A DNA stretch of 64,000 bases from an uncultured Pelagibacteraceae bacterium (GCA_902615445.1 CACMOQ010000003.1:1-64000); one strand, 5' to 3'; numbered from the stretch's first letter, positions 20,141-30,390 are shown. The notes: a model not told the origin generated them from the letters alone. Program-made: numbers and translations.

Positions 20141-21048
20141 TGTTCACTGTATTCAGTTTTTATAAATTTCAAAAAATAAATGATTTAAAAAAAAATCAAA
20201 AAATATTGAGCAATCTCTTGAATAATAAAAATATAAATGGAACAATTATTATATCCAAAGAGGGATTAAATGGATCTATATGTGGAACAAATAAAGATAT
20301 TAGGACCACAGTTATTAGATTAAAAAAAATTTTGAGTATCAAAAAATTTGATAGTTTTAATGACTCGAAAAGTAAGTTTAAACCTTTTCACAAACCAAAA
20401 GTAAAAATTAAAAAAGAAGTTGTTCCTATGGATCTTAAAATATCGAATAGGATCAAAAAAAAGAATAATTATATTGAACCAATAAAGTGGAATAAATTGA
20501 TAAAAAATAAGAAAACTTTATTATTAGATGCAAGAAAACCATTTGAACATAAAGTTGGATCTTTCAAAAAATCGGTAAATCCAAATATAGGTAGTTTTAG
20601 AGATTTCCCAAAATACCTTAAAAAGTTAAAAAAAGACCAGCCAATAGCAATGTTTTGCACTGGTGGAATTAGATGTGAAAAAGCATCTGTATTTTTAGAA
20701 AATAAAGGTTTTAAAAAAATTTATCAATTAAAGGGCGGAATTTTGAATTACTTAAAAAAAATCAAACAAAAAAATAGCCTATGGCAAGGAGAATGTTTTG
20801 TATTTGACAACAGAGTAAGTTTAAAACATGGATTGGTACAAGGAAGTTATTCAATTTGTGGTGGATGTAGACAGCCAATTTCAATTAAAGATAAAAAATC
20901 AAAAAGATATGAGGAGGGTGTAACTTGCCCTAATTGTTTTGATAAACTCTCAAAAAATCAAAAATCTCGTTTTAGAATGAGACAAAGTCAGATATACAAG
21001 ACAAAGCTATCTGGAAAAAAATATAATTTTCAAAAAGAGTTCAACTAA
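20140..21048 (+). CDS. trhO: Rhodanese-domain tRNA uridine(34) hydroxylase TrhO (YceA)
   Basis: Oxygen-dependent hydroxylation of U34 in certain tRNAs (5-hydroxyuridine). An N-terminal acylphosphatase-like domain (about residues 1-90, with GTIIISKEGLNGSICGT) precedes a rhodanese domain with LLDARKPFEHKVG and the active-site Cys in MFCTGGIRCEKAS. A Cys-rich C-terminal part (ICGGCRQP, TCPNCFDKL) follows. The 302-residue length fits the short form of the family. Confidence 0.88.
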   Translation: MFTVFSFYKFQKINDLKKNQKILSNLLNNKNINGTIIISKEGLNGSICGTNKDIRTTVIRLKKILSIKKFDSFNDSKSKFKPFHKPKVKIKKEVVPMDLKISNRIKKKNNYIEPIKWNKLIKNKKTLLLDARKPFEHKVGSFKKSVNPNIGSFRDFPKYLKKLKKDQPIAMFCTGGIRCEKASVFLENKGFKKIYQLKGGILNYLKKIKQKNSLWQGECFVFDNRVSLKHGLVQGSYSICGGCRQPISIKDKKSKRYEEGVTCPNCFDKLSKNQKSRFRMRQSQIYKTKLSGKKYNFQKEFN

Positions 21049-21056
21049 GGATTTAT

Positions 21057-22427
21057 TTGTCACAATCTCTCAAATTAACTAAAGATCCGATATGGTTTTT
21101 GTTAAGGAAAGTAACTGTTCCTGCAAGTGTTGGTTCATTATTTCAAACTTTTTACAATTTAGTAGATACATGGTTTGCAGGAAGAATATCTGCTGAAGCA
21201 ATAGCCGCAATTGCAAAATCTTTTCCAATTTATTTTACTATTATTGCTATAGGTGTGGGATTAACTGCAGGAACTAATACTTTAATTGGTAATAATATAG
21301 GTGCTAATAATAAAAAGAAGGCGTCATTATTTATCGCTCAATCAATTATATTTTCAATCTTTTTGTCTATTTTAGTTACTTTTTTTGGTTTAAATGTTTC
21401 TGATTTTCTACTCTCTCTGATGGGATCAGATCAAGAAGCAATTACCTTAACTAGAAAATATCTAGATATAATTTTTTATGGAACAATAATAGTTTTGATT
21501 CAAATTTCTTTAAATGGAACCTTAAATGCACAAGGTGATACCAAAAGCTATAGGAATGTTTTAATTTTTAGTTTCTTTTTAAATATTTTCCTCAACCCGT
21601 TATTTATTTTTGGCTATGGTTTTATTCCAGCATTTGGTATTTCTGGAATTGCTATAGCAACAGTAGTATCACAATTGATTGGTCTTCTATATTTGGCTTA
21701 TAAAGTTTATTGTTGTGAATTAAAAAAATATTTAAAACTAGAATGTTTTTTTCCAAAATTTAATCTTTTAGCAGAACTTGTTTATCAAACTATCCCAGTA
21801 ATGTTCAGTATGTTATTGATTGGCGTTGGAATATTTAATATTCTTTACTTCATTGGACAGTTTGGCGATTTAGCAACAGCTGGCTATGGTGCTGCTTTAA
21901 GAATTGAGCAAGTTTTTCTTCTACCGGTAATAGGATTAAATACTGCAGTTTTATCTATAGGTGGACAAAACTTTGGAGCAAAAAATTATGACCGTTTAAG
22001 AGAACTGTATAAAAAAGCTCTGCTATTTGGTTCTTCTTTTATGATTTTTGCAGGAATAATAATTTTTTTTGGTGCAGAAATTTTAGTTTCATTATTTACA
22101 GATAACTTAGAAGCAATTAAGCATGGTGTTATTTACCTAAAAGTTGCAGCCTTAATAGGACCCATTTATCCTGTATTTTTCATTACAACTGCAGTTTTTC
22201 AAGCAGTCAAAAAACCTCTTTATAGTTTGTATTTAAGCATATTAAGATTAACAGCTCTTCCCTTTCTATGCTTATGGTATGTAATCAATATAAAAGGGGG
22301 AGACTACGATGATATATTTTATACTATTTTAGTTACAAACTGGATTATGGGAATTGCAGTCTTGTTATTTATTGGGTATTTCTTAAATAATGTTTTCAAA
22401 CAAAATAAAAATTTTTTATCAACTTAA
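21057..22427 (+). CDS. MATE-family efflux transporter
   Basis: Multidrug/toxin extrusion-type exporter in the inner membrane, probably cation-coupled. It is 456 residues with about twelve hydrophobic segments and two homologous halves; TVPASVGSLFQTFYNLVDTW and LNAQGDTKSYRNV match the MatE family, and GYGAALRIEQVFLLP begins the second half. The start codon appears to be TTG. Its end overlaps the next gene by 38 bases. Substrate unknown. Confidence 0.88.
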   Translation: MSQSLKLTKDPIWFLLRKVTVPASVGSLFQTFYNLVDTWFAGRISAEAIAAIAKSFPIYFTIIAIGVGLTAGTNTLIGNNIGANNKKKASLFIAQSIIFSIFLSILVTFFGLNVSDFLLSLMGSDQEAITLTRKYLDIIFYGTIIVLIQISLNGTLNAQGDTKSYRNVLIFSFFLNIFLNPLFIFGYGFIPAFGISGIAIATVVSQLIGLLYLAYKVYCCELKKYLKLECFFPKFNLLAELVYQTIPVMFSMLLIGVGIFNILYFIGQFGDLATAGYGAALRIEQVFLLPVIGLNTAVLSIGGQNFGAKNYDRLRELYKKALLFGSSFMIFAGIIIFFGAEILVSLFTDNLEAIKHGVIYLKVAALIGPIYPVFFITTAVFQAVKKPLYSLYLSILRLTALPFLCLWYVINIKGGDYDDIFYTILVTNWIMGIAVLLFIGYFLNNVFKQNKNFLST

Positions 22428-22917
22428 TATTTTATTTATAATTCTTTTTATATTCTGTATTCATTTAAAATCACAAGAAATTGAGAATATAATAGGCATC
22501 GCTAAAGTCATAGATGGAGATACAATCAAAATAGATACCAAAAAAATAAGACTTTTTGGAATAGATGCACCAGAAAAAAAACAATTTTGTAAAAAACCAT
22601 TTTTGTCAATATCCTCAATCTCATTTAAAAAAGATTATCCTTGTGGTGAAATATCAACTAATTTTTTAAAAAAAAAAATCGATAATAAAATTATTAACTG
22701 TAAATCTTTAGGCGTGGATCGATATAAAAGACATATAGCTGAGTGTTTTAAAGGAAAAAAAAATATAAATGCTTTTATGGTTCAGAATGGCCAAGCTGTA
22801 GCTTATAGAAAATATTCTCCGAAATTTATTTCATATGAAAATAACGCAAAAAAAGAAAAACTTGGATTATGGGCTGGAACTTTCGAAATGCCTTGGGTGT
22901 ATAGAAAAAAAGATTAA
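22390..22917 (+). CDS. Secreted thermonuclease-like (SNase) protein
   Basis: Staphylococcal-nuclease fold protein of 175 residues. A hydrophobic N-terminal segment of about 28 residues looks like a signal peptide or anchor. The core shows AKVIDGDTIKID and IRLFGIDAPEKKQFC (the active-site Arg and Asp region), a second cysteine-rich stretch, VDRYKRHIAEC, and the C-terminal GLWAGTFEMPWVYRK. It overlaps the MATE gene by 38 bases in another frame and converges with the ABC permease (4-base overlap). Role probably periplasmic nucleic-acid degradation. Confidence 0.8.
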   Translation: MFSNKIKIFYQLNILFIILFIFCIHLKSQEIENIIGIAKVIDGDTIKIDTKKIRLFGIDAPEKKQFCKKPFLSISSISFKKDYPCGEISTNFLKKKIDNKIINCKSLGVDRYKRHIAECFKGKKNINAFMVQNGQAVAYRKYSPKFISYENNAKKEKLGLWAGTFEMPWVYRKKD

Positions 22918-23645
22918 TCTTTTTGTAATTTTTTCTCTAATTTTCTGACTAAATATGAAACAATCAAAATTAATATTAAATATTCTAAGATTAAAAAAGT
23001 GTATATTTCTAATGGTCGATAAGTTGTTACGACAAGTTCGTTAGCTTTTCTTGTTAAATCTCCTATTCCAATAATAGATACTAATGATGACATTTTGAGA
23101 ACATATACAAATTGATTTCCAATAGCAGGTAAAATATTTTTGATAGCTTGAGGAAGTATTACTAATTTCAATTTTCTAAAAAAACTCAAACCTAAAGAAC
23201 TTCCTGCCTCCCATTGTGATTTTTTAATTGAATTAATACCTGCTCTAAAAATTTCTGCTTGAAAAGCACTTTCACTTATTGATAAAGCTATAATACCTGA
23301 AACAAAAGGGCTAAAACTAATACCAGTCATTATGGGTAAGCCATAATAAATCCATAAAATTAAAACTAATAATGGAATAGCTCTTACTATTTCAACATAA
23401 CCAATGTTTAAATATGTGAGAAATTTATTTTTTGCCAATGATGGAATTGCTACCAAAAGTCCTAAGAAAATAGAAATGATTATTGAAACTGATGAGATAA
23501 AAATTGTTGTAGTTAATCCACTTAATAAAAATTTTAGATTTGTGAGTCCTTCAATATTATTAGGAGATAAAATTAACCAATTTAACTCACTTTTACCACA
23601 TGAGCTCAGAGGTAAAATTAAAAGTAAAAAAAATAAATTTCTCAC
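22914..23645 (-). CDS. Polar amino-acid ABC transporter permease
   Basis: Inner-membrane permease of the HisM/GlnP type (243 residues). LLSGLTTTIFISSVSIIISI, IVRAIPLLVLILWIYYGLP and the EAA loop EAGSSLGLSFFRKLKLVILP are typical. The start is GTG. The N-terminus is unusual: a hydrophobic stretch ends in LPLSSCGKSE, which resembles a lipoprotein signal peptide. The gene lies 40 bases downstream of a matching binding protein, but no ATPase gene is beside them, so the ATP-binding subunit must be elsewhere or shared. Confidence 0.88.
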   Translation of the reverse strand: MRNLFFLLLILPLSSCGKSELNWLILSPNNIEGLTNLKFLLSGLTTTIFISSVSIIISIFLGLLVAIPSLAKNKFLTYLNIGYVEIVRAIPLLVLILWIYYGLPIMTGISFSPFVSGIIALSISESAFQAEIFRAGINSIKKSQWEAGSSLGLSFFRKLKLVILPQAIKNILPAIGNQFVYVLKMSSLVSIIGIGDLTRKANELVVTTYRPLEIYTFLILEYLILILIVSYLVRKLEKKLQKD

Positions 23646-23685
23646 TTTTAAAATTATAAAGAATTAAAAAATAATTACTAATTGA

Positions 23686-24453
23686 TTATAAGCTTTTTAG
23701 ATTATATTTGGCTAGCAAACGGGTAAAGAAGCCCGAGGATTTTTTCTTTTTGATCCAGTCGTTTACATAGCTATTCCATTTATCATCGCCTTTAGGAACC
23801 ATCATGGCTAAAAAGGCTGGATTTTTTTCTCCATCAGGCACTATTGCTAATTGAGGATATTTTATTACTAACTTATTTGCCTCTGTAGAGCTTGTAATAT
23901 TTCCATCAGCTCTCCCAGCTAAAACTTCCTGAAAATCTCTTGCAGGAGCCTCGATAGAGTTTAATTTTGATTTAGGAAAGAATTCTTTTGCTTTTTCTTC
24001 TTGAGATGTACCAAGTGTTGTTGCTATCGTTACATTTTTGTTATTAAGAGAATCCCAAGTAGGAAATTTTTTTAAATTTTCTTTAAGCACAAGTGGAACT
24101 GTTCCATATTTGTAATAAGTATCTGTAAATCCCGCTACCTCAGCTCTTTTAGGAGTCTTAGTTACACTTGTTGAAATATCGTACCTTGATGATGTTATAC
24201 CTGAAACAATGGTTTTCCATTCTGCTGGAACAAATTCGATTTTTACACCCATATCTTTAGCTAATTCGTTCATAACATCAATATCAAAACCTTTATATTT
24301 ATTTGTAGCTGGATCTTTGACGGTCATTGGATCCCAATCTCCAGTAGTTCCAACTTTTAATACTCCAGAAGATGTAATTTTGTCTAAATTTGATTCTGCG
24401 TTAAGAGAAAATGGTAAGATTATAAATAGTAATAGTGTAAAAATTTTCTTCAT
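23686..24453 (-). CDS. Extracellular solute-binding protein, family 3
   Basis: Periplasmic receptor of 255 residues with a clear signal peptide (cleavage probably after LNA at about residue 18). The family-3 features are [34 protein letters not shown] and [15 protein letters not shown]. It precedes the permease in the same orientation, so amino-acid uptake is likely. Similar sequences include periplasmic cyclohexadienyl dehydratase (PheC), an alternative I consider less likely because of the adjacent permease. Substrate unknown; the neighbouring sarcosine oxidase genes hint at a methylated amine or amino acid. Confidence 0.85.
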   Translation of the reverse strand: MKKIFTLLLFIILPFSLNAESNLDKITSSGVLKVGTTGDWDPMTVKDPATNKYKGFDIDVMNELAKDMGVKIEFVPAEWKTIVSGITSSRYDISTSVTKTPKRAEVAGFTDTYYKYGTVPLVLKENLKKFPTWDSLNNKNVTIATTLGTSQEEKAKEFFPKSKLNSIEAPARDFQEVLAGRADGNITSSTEANKLVIKYPQLAIVPDGEKNPAFLAMMVPKGDDKWNSYVNDWIKKKKSSGFFTRLLAKYNLKSL

Positions 24454-24487
24454 AACTATTAATAGCTAATTTATAAAAAAATTATGT

Positions 24488-25051
24488 CTATAATCTTGAC
24501 GCACTGTCATTTATCCAAGAAAATAAATGTTGTGCAAATGAGCGCCTTACAAAAAGATTTACGTCACTTTCATTCTGATTATGAATAATTACGTCAATTT
24601 TAGCTAGGATTGTCTGTGTAACTGACCCCTTTTTTTTTCTAAATTCATTAAAATTGAATGGACAGCCACTTTCAAACAAATCGTATACTTTGTCACCCTT
24701 TAAATTTATTAATATAAATTGGTCTGAAACATCGGTTATAGCCCCAAGATTAAGTTTGGAGATATTTTTATAAAGTAATTTTTCAATTTCATATTCGTTT
24801 GTGTCATTTCTGACAGTTTTATTAGAATAAATCATCCATTCATCGGGGCTTAACCATAAAGCTGTTAAATCTTCTCCTTGTGAAGAGGTATTAGGTTTTG
24901 TAGGCAAAAGCATATTCAAAGATTTTCCAGCAGCTGAAAAAAATTCTCTCTTTTTCCCTCTTATGATTAACTTGATTGTAGGTTGTACCTCTCTCATTTG
25001 AAGATCTTGATATGATTTTTCATCAGATAAAGCTCGATTATAATTAAGCAT
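24488..25051 (-). CDS. soxG: Sarcosine oxidase gamma subunit
   Basis: Fourth subunit of heterotetrameric sarcosine oxidase, which demethylates sarcosine to glycine and passes the one-carbon unit to tetrahydrofolate. The 187-residue protein has the weakly conserved SoxG features LLPTKPNTSS, ALWLSPDEWMIYS, LGAITDVSDQFILINLKG and the C-terminal VRRSFAQHLFSWI. Its start overlaps the soxA end by 8 bases; identification rests partly on this position. Confidence 0.88.
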   Translation of the reverse strand: MLNYNRALSDEKSYQDLQMREVQPTIKLIIRGKKREFFSAAGKSLNMLLPTKPNTSSQGEDLTALWLSPDEWMIYSNKTVRNDTNEYEIEKLLYKNISKLNLGAITDVSDQFILINLKGDKVYDLFESGCPFNFNEFRKKKGSVTQTILAKIDVIIHNQNESDVNLFVRRSFAQHLFSWINDSASRL

Positions 25052-28000
25052 TTAATCTTTTATTCTCCTTATCTAAAAAAACAGGATCTGTGATTGTTAC
25101 ATTAATTTTTTTGTTTTCCATTGGAATTATTAATTTTTGTCCGAGCATATTTTTACCACCTTTTACAACTCCAAGAGCTATGGATTTTTTTAAGTTAGGG
25201 CTGAAATAGCTTGAAGTAACATGACCTAACATTTCAATTGGTGATTTGTTTATATCAGCAACTATCTGTGCACCTTCTTCTAAAATTTCGTTTGGGTTAT
25301 CAGTTAATAAACCAACTAATTGTTTTCTATCCCCCCTAATTGTATCAGATCTGTACAATGACCTTTTACCAATAAAATCATATTTCTTTTTACTTACTAT
25401 CCAATCCATTTGTAAATCAATAGGAGTTATTGTACCGTCAGTGTCTTGACCAATAATTATGAAACCTTTTTCTGCCCTCAGCAAATGCATAGTTTCAGTT
25501 CCATAAGGTGTAATATTGTAATTTTTTCCAACCTCCATACATTTTTCCCAAACAGATTTTCCAAAATTAGCCTGAACATTGATTTCATAGCTTTGTTCAC
25601 CGGTAAAACTTATTCTCATTATTCTACAATGTATTTTTCCTATCTTTGTTTTCTTAAACGACATGTGTGGAAAATTTTTATCTGAGAGATCGAGACCAGG
25701 AAATATCCCGGAAATAATTTTTTTACTATTAGGCCCGCAAACACTTATAGTTGCAAAGTGATCTGTTACCGAAGTTAAATATACATCGAGCTCAGGCCAT
25801 TCTGTTTGTAAGTAATCTTCTAACTTTCCTAAAACATTTGCAGCCCCTCCGGTGGTAGTTGTCATTAAATAGTGATTTTCACCTAAACGTGTAGTGACAC
25901 CATCATCATAAACCATACCATCTTCATTAAGCATTAAACCATATCTACATTTACCAATTTGAAGTTTCGACCAGGCATTCGTATAAACACGGTTGAGAAA
26001 TTCTGATGCGTCAGTACCTTGAATATCAATTTTACCAAGGGTTGATGCATCTAATATTCCAGCACTTTCTCTAGCAGCCTTACTTTCTCTTTGAACCGCT
26101 TGAAACATATTCTCATTATTTTTAGGATAATACCAAGCTCTTTTCCATTGACCCACATTTTCAAATTTTGCACTGTTTTTTACATGCCATTCGTGAATTG
26201 GTGTTTTTCTATAAGCATCAAAATATTCACCAACATTTCTTCCCACAATTGTTCCAAAAGTGAGTGGGGTATATGGAGGTCTAAAAGTTGTTGTTCCAAG
26301 CTCACCCATTTTAACCTCTGAGGTTTCAGCAATTATACCCAAAGCATGCATATTACCTAATTTACCTTGATCTGTTCCCATTCCAGTCGTGGTATATCTT
26401 TTTACATGTTCAATTGATTTAAAACCCTCTCTTAAGGCTAATTTAATATCTTTGGCAGTAGCATCATTTTGATAATCGACAAATGATTTTGTTTTTCCCA
26501 AAACTTTATCAGAGGGAAGAAGCCATATATTTCGTTTAAAATTGTTGTATGAGGATAAAACATCGAAATTTTCATACACATTATCTTTATCTTTAATATT
26601 GAGAAAATCTTTTAAAGATTTAGGAACATTCATCAAAATAGAATTTAGAGTTAAATCGCCATTACATGCACCTACACTTATTTGATCTGAAGGGTAAACA
26701 TTAGGGATAAAAACTTGGTCTTCGTCTCTAAATTTAAGCTTTCCTCCTGATTGAGTAAATAAATGAACAGCTGGTGTCCATCCACCTGAAATACCAAGAC
26801 AATCGCATAATAAATCAATTTTTGAGCCTATAACATTCTGCCCATCTTTTGAAAGTTGCATAATAGAAATCTTATTAATTCTTCTATATCCATAAGTATT
26901 TATAATTGTGTGACCTTTAAAAATTTTAACATTATTCTTTTCTACCTCATAAATTAATTTTGAATCAACTTCTTCCCTATTGTCTACAATAGCTTCTACA
27001 TTTATTCCTTTTTGAATTAAACTAATAGCTGTTTCATAAGCGCTGTCATTATTTGTGAAAAGAATATTTTTTTCACCACAAGCGACACCAAATAAATCAG
27101 CATATTTTTTAATAGCTGAGGAAAGAAGAATTCCTGGACGATCATTGTTGTTGAAAATAAGTGGTCTTTCAATAGATCCAGTGGCTGTAATAACTTTTTT
27201 TGCTCTTATTTTGAGCAATTTATGTCTTGTTTTATTTTTTCTTCTTTCAATCGGTAAATAATCAGTAAGATTTTCTCTTGCTAATAAATAATTGTACCCA
27301 TGATAAGCTGCAACACTTGTTCTAGTTTTAATTTCTAAATTTTCAATTTTTTTTATTTCGTTAATTTCTTTCTCCAACCATGAACCTGAATTTTGATTAT
27401 TAATTTTAAAATATTCTGAGTTTTGATATATGGTAGATCCTCCAAGATAAGGTTTTTCATCGACAAGAAGTGTTTTAAAGCCGTTTTTAGCAGCTGTTTT
27501 AGCTGATATTATTCCTGAAATACCTGCACCGATAACTAAAACATCACAATGTATATATCTGTGTTCATAAATATCTGGATCAGGCTTAGTTGGTGATTTA
27601 CCCAATCCTGCAGACTTACGAATAAAGTACTCGTATTTTTCCCAAAAACTAGCTGGCCACATAAATGTTTTATAATAAAAACCAGCTGGCAGAAGAGGGG
27701 ATAAAAAATTATTTATTCCTCCGATATCAAAATTTACACTTGGCCAACAATTTTGACTAGACGCCTCTAAACCTTCATATATTTCAACTTCTGTAGCTCT
27801 AACATTTGGTTCAGTCCAAGGAGAAATTTTGTGAAGTTGCACAATAGCATTTGGCTCTTCTGATCCAGCAGTCATAATTCCACGAGGCCTATGATATTTA
27901 AAACTTCTTCCAACAAGATGAATATCATTTGCTAGTAGTGCTGAAGCCAACGTATCACCTTTAAAACCGTAATACAATTTCCCATTAAATTTAAAAGAAA

Positions 28001-28055
28001 TTTTGTAAGTTTCATCAATATGCTTGCTTCTTTTAACTCTTAGTTTTTTTTTCAT
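25044..28055 (-). CDS. soxA: Sarcosine oxidase alpha subunit
   Basis: Large subunit of heterotetrameric sarcosine oxidase, 1003 residues. An N-terminal ferredoxin-like region (about 10-90, with FKYHRPRGIMTAGSEEPNA) is followed by an FAD/NAD-binding domain (VLVIGAGISGIISAKTAAKN at about 172-191, ATGSIERPLIF) and a C-terminal aminomethyltransferase (GcvT-like) domain that binds tetrahydrofolate (about 600-1000, with RAEKGFIIIGQDTDGTITP). It lies between soxD and soxG. The name is unrelated to the thiosulfate-oxidising Sox system. Confidence 0.96.
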   Translation of the reverse strand: MKKKLRVKRSKHIDETYKISFKFNGKLYYGFKGDTLASALLANDIHLVGRSFKYHRPRGIMTAGSEEPNAIVQLHKISPWTEPNVRATEVEIYEGLEASSQNCWPSVNFDIGGINNFLSPLLPAGFYYKTFMWPASFWEKYEYFIRKSAGLGKSPTKPDPDIYEHRYIHCDVLVIGAGISGIISAKTAAKNGFKTLLVDEKPYLGGSTIYQNSEYFKINNQNSGSWLEKEINEIKKIENLEIKTRTSVAAYHGYNYLLARENLTDYLPIERRKNKTRHKLLKIRAKKVITATGSIERPLIFNNNDRPGILLSSAIKKYADLFGVACGEKNILFTNNDSAYETAISLIQKGINVEAIVDNREEVDSKLIYEVEKNNVKIFKGHTIINTYGYRRINKISIMQLSKDGQNVIGSKIDLLCDCLGISGGWTPAVHLFTQSGGKLKFRDEDQVFIPNVYPSDQISVGACNGDLTLNSILMNVPKSLKDFLNIKDKDNVYENFDVLSSYNNFKRNIWLLPSDKVLGKTKSFVDYQNDATAKDIKLALREGFKSIEHVKRYTTTGMGTDQGKLGNMHALGIIAETSEVKMGELGTTTFRPPYTPLTFGTIVGRNVGEYFDAYRKTPIHEWHVKNSAKFENVGQWKRAWYYPKNNENMFQAVQRESKAARESAGILDASTLGKIDIQGTDASEFLNRVYTNAWSKLQIGKCRYGLMLNEDGMVYDDGVTTRLGENHYLMTTTTGGAANVLGKLEDYLQTEWPELDVYLTSVTDHFATISVCGPNSKKIISGIFPGLDLSDKNFPHMSFKKTKIGKIHCRIMRISFTGEQSYEINVQANFGKSVWEKCMEVGKNYNITPYGTETMHLLRAEKGFIIIGQDTDGTITPIDLQMDWIVSKKKYDFIGKRSLYRSDTIRGDRKQLVGLLTDNPNEILEEGAQIVADINKSPIEMLGHVTSSYFSPNLKKSIALGVVKGGKNMLGQKLIIPMENKKINVTITDPVFLDKENKRLNA

Positions 28056-28060
28056 ATTTT

Positions 28061-28333
28061 TTAAATTGGTGGTTTTTCTCCCATCTTATATACAGCCTTT
28101 ATTTCATCATTAGAAGTGTCTCTCACTATATTAAACCATTTCCTACATCCATGAATATGATTCCATCTTTCATACTGAACACCTTTAATATTCTTTCTCA
28201 TAAATAAATACTCTGCCCACTCATCGTCACTTAATTCTGTTGGTTGTTTAGGTCTTACTATATGAGCCTCACCACCAGCTTTAAATTCACTCTGTTCTCT
28301 CTCTCCACAAAAAGGACAATTAATTAGAAACAT
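28061..28333 (-). CDS. soxD: Sarcosine oxidase delta subunit
   Basis: Small zinc-binding subunit of sarcosine oxidase, 90 residues. INCPFCGEREQSEFKAGGEA and the later HIHGCRKWFNIVRDT provide the Cys and His metal ligands of the family, with the DDEWAEYLFMRKN signature between. It overlaps soxB by one base and precedes soxA by 5 bases. Confidence 0.95.
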   Translation of the reverse strand: MFLINCPFCGEREQSEFKAGGEAHIVRPKQPTELSDDEWAEYLFMRKNIKGVQYERWNHIHGCRKWFNIVRDTSNDEIKAVYKMGEKPPI

Positions 28334-29586
28334 CAGTGTGCTACTGCTGCAGCACCATGCTCATCCACCAGATCACCACTTACAAATCTATTTAAATTAA
28401 AAGCAGCGTTAAGTTTATGAGGTTCATCATTAGCTATTGTATGTGCAAACAAATCTCCAGATCCAGGTGTTGCTTTAAAACCACCAGTTCCCCAACCACA
28501 ATTAAAATATAAGCCTTTCACAGAGGTTTTACTAATTATTGGACTTGCATCAGGGCAAATGTCTACAATTCCTCCCCATTGTCTTAACATTCTCATTCTA
28601 CTAAATATCGGGTATAATTCTAAAATTGCATTTAAAGTTCCCTCTACTATGTCGTGACTACCTTTTTGAGAATAAGATATGTAATCATCTGTACCAGCAC
28701 CAATAACTAACTCACCTTTATCTGATTGGCTTACGTAAGCGTGGACTGCATTAGACATTACAACAGTATCAATTATAGGTTTAACTGGTTCAGACACAAG
28801 CGCCTGTAATGGTTTACTTTCCAGAGGTAATTTTAGACCTGCCATTTGAGCAATTACACTAGAGTGACCAGCAGCAACAACACCAATTTTTTTTGTTTTT
28901 ATAAATCCTTTTGTTGTCTCTACACCTTCAACTTCATCACCATTTCTCTTAATTCCTTTCACTTCACAATTTTGAATAATATCAACACCCATTTTATCCG
29001 CACCTCTTGCATATCCCCATGCAACAGCGTCATGTCGTGCTGTGCCAGCCCGTTTTTGTAAAGTTCCCCCTAAAACAGGATATCTTATATTTGGAGAGGT
29101 ATTTATTATAGGACAAAATTTTTTGACTTGTTCTGTGTTTAAATAAACTGCATCAATACCATTAAGCCTATTTGCGTGTGTTCTTCTTTTTAAGTCCCTA
29201 ACATCTTGAAGATTATGAGCAAGATTCATAACTCCTCTTTGACTAAACATAACATTATAATTCAGTTCTTGAGATAATCCTTCCCATATCTTGAGAGCAT
29301 GATCATAAAGCCCAGCACTTGCATCCCATAAATAATTTGATCTAATAATAGTAGTGTTTCTTCCTGTATTACCACCACCTATCCATCCTTTTTCAACGAC
29401 AGCAATTTTTTTTATGTCATGTTTTTTTGCTAAATAGTAAGCAGTAGCTAGCCCATGACCTCCACCACCGATAATTATAACATCATACTCTTTTTTTGGG
29501 TCTGGGTCTCTCCATGCTCTCTGCCAATTTTCGTGATAGGTTAGAGCGTTTTTAAAAAGAGAAAAAATGGAATATTTATTTGTCAT
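28333..29586 (-). CDS. soxB: Sarcosine oxidase beta subunit
   Basis: Flavin-bearing subunit (417 residues) where sarcosine is oxidised. The FAD dinucleotide fold is [20 protein letters not shown] at about residues 35-54; [20 protein letters not shown], with the covalent-FMN His region further on, and the C-terminal [17 protein letters not shown] are typical. It is the first gene of soxBDAG. In SAR11-type bacteria this enzyme feeds glycine and one-carbon metabolism from degraded methylated osmolytes; glyA lies further on in this window. Confidence 0.96.
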   Translation of the reverse strand: MTNKYSIFSLFKNALTYHENWQRAWRDPDPKKEYDVIIIGGGGHGLATAYYLAKKHDIKKIAVVEKGWIGGGNTGRNTTIIRSNYLWDASAGLYDHALKIWEGLSQELNYNVMFSQRGVMNLAHNLQDVRDLKRRTHANRLNGIDAVYLNTEQVKKFCPIINTSPNIRYPVLGGTLQKRAGTARHDAVAWGYARGADKMGVDIIQNCEVKGIKRNGDEVEGVETTKGFIKTKKIGVVAAGHSSVIAQMAGLKLPLESKPLQALVSEPVKPIIDTVVMSNAVHAYVSQSDKGELVIGAGTDDYISYSQKGSHDIVEGTLNAILELYPIFSRMRMLRQWGGIVDICPDASPIISKTSVKGLYFNCGWGTGGFKATPGSGDLFAHTIANDEPHKLNAAFNLNRFVSGDLVDEHGAAAVAH

Positions 29587-29639
29587 AAGTCTTAAGAGAT
29601 AAAATTTATACTTTTAACATTTACATATATATAATATTT

Positions 29640-30290
29640 TTATTTTTTTGCTTCAAGATAAATAGTCTGAAAAGCTCTATCTTTTAAATCTTTTACTAAG
29701 TCTTCATTTTCACCTTCTCCAAATTGACACACTTTTGCGGACGAAAAACCAGCATTTAATAATTCTCTTTTCAAAGTTTCTTTGTCCCAAACATTAAGAT
29801 GTCCATAGTTATTAGTTAAATCTCTCATGGCATCACATCCATTTTCGAAACTTGAAAAATAATCATCTTTTTTTTTTTCATTATAATTTTCAATAAATAA
29901 ATCAAGACCTGGAACTGTACACCTAAATATTGCAGTTTTTTTTAAAACCCTACATATTTCTGACAGCAAAAATTTTGCGTCTTTAAAATACAGATGTTCC
30001 AAAGTATGTTCACTAAAAGCACCCTCGTAAACATTATCTTCAAATGGAAGTTTGTACCTAAAATCATGTGAGATATAATTTTTTTTTTTCCAAAAAGAAA
30101 AACTAGAGTTATAAAAATCAAGATTATCAAAATTATTAAATTTATGATAACCACACCCAATGTGAATATATTTATTTTTAGCTTTAATAATTTTAGGAGA
30201 AAGAAATCTTTTAATCTTGGCAATTAATGCCATTTGAAGAGATCTTCTTAGGTTTACTCTGAAATTATCTTTATCATCAAAAACGTACAT
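29640..30290 (-). CDS. SAM-dependent methyltransferase of unknown substrate
   Basis: A 216-residue protein with a Methyltransf_11-like core: YIHIGCGYHKFNNFDNLDFY (a variant SAM-binding loop), YEGAFSEHTLEHLYFKDAKF and LSEICRVLKKTAIFRCTVPG. These resemble methyltransferases from polysaccharide-synthesis loci that begin with an LNIGCG-type motif. An internal Met at about residue 20 (30233) could be the true start. It stands alone between soxB and the tRNA gene. Substrate not inferable. Confidence 0.7.
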   Translation of the reverse strand: MYVFDDKDNFRVNLRRSLQMALIAKIKRFLSPKIIKAKNKYIHIGCGYHKFNNFDNLDFYNSSFSFWKKKNYISHDFRYKLPFEDNVYEGAFSEHTLEHLYFKDAKFLLSEICRVLKKTAIFRCTVPGLDLFIENYNEKKKDDYFSSFENGCDAMRDLTNNYGHLNVWDKETLKRELLNAGFSSAKVCQFGEGENEDLVKDLKDRAFQTIYLEAKK

Positions 30291-30352
30291 ACTTTTTTTT
30301 AAAAAATTGGTATATTATACTAAATTAATATTCAAATATAAGTTGATTTATT

Positions 30353-30382
30353 TTGAATCATAACAGATATATTAATTATAAA
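30353..30382 (+). promoter_or_regulatory. Possible promoter for tRNA-Ser
   Basis: TTGAAT at 30353-30358 and TATAAA at 30377-30382 with an 18-base spacer end 8 bases before the mature tRNA 5' end at 30391. Spacing is plausible for a sigma-70 promoter, but the surrounding DNA is so A+T rich that this is only suggestive. Confidence 0.35.
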
Positions 30383-30390
30383 TTAGCTTA

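Noticed and set aside
23686-24453. Periplasmic cyclohexadienyl dehydratase (PheC)
   Set aside because: The N-terminal TTGDWDPM resembles PheC, but a matching permease lies directly downstream, so a transport receptor is simpler.
24488-29586. Thiosulfate-oxidising Sox system (soxABD names)
   Set aside because: The proteins are flavoenzyme, small zinc subunit and GcvT-domain subunits of sarcosine oxidase; no cytochrome c or sulfur-carrier features are present.
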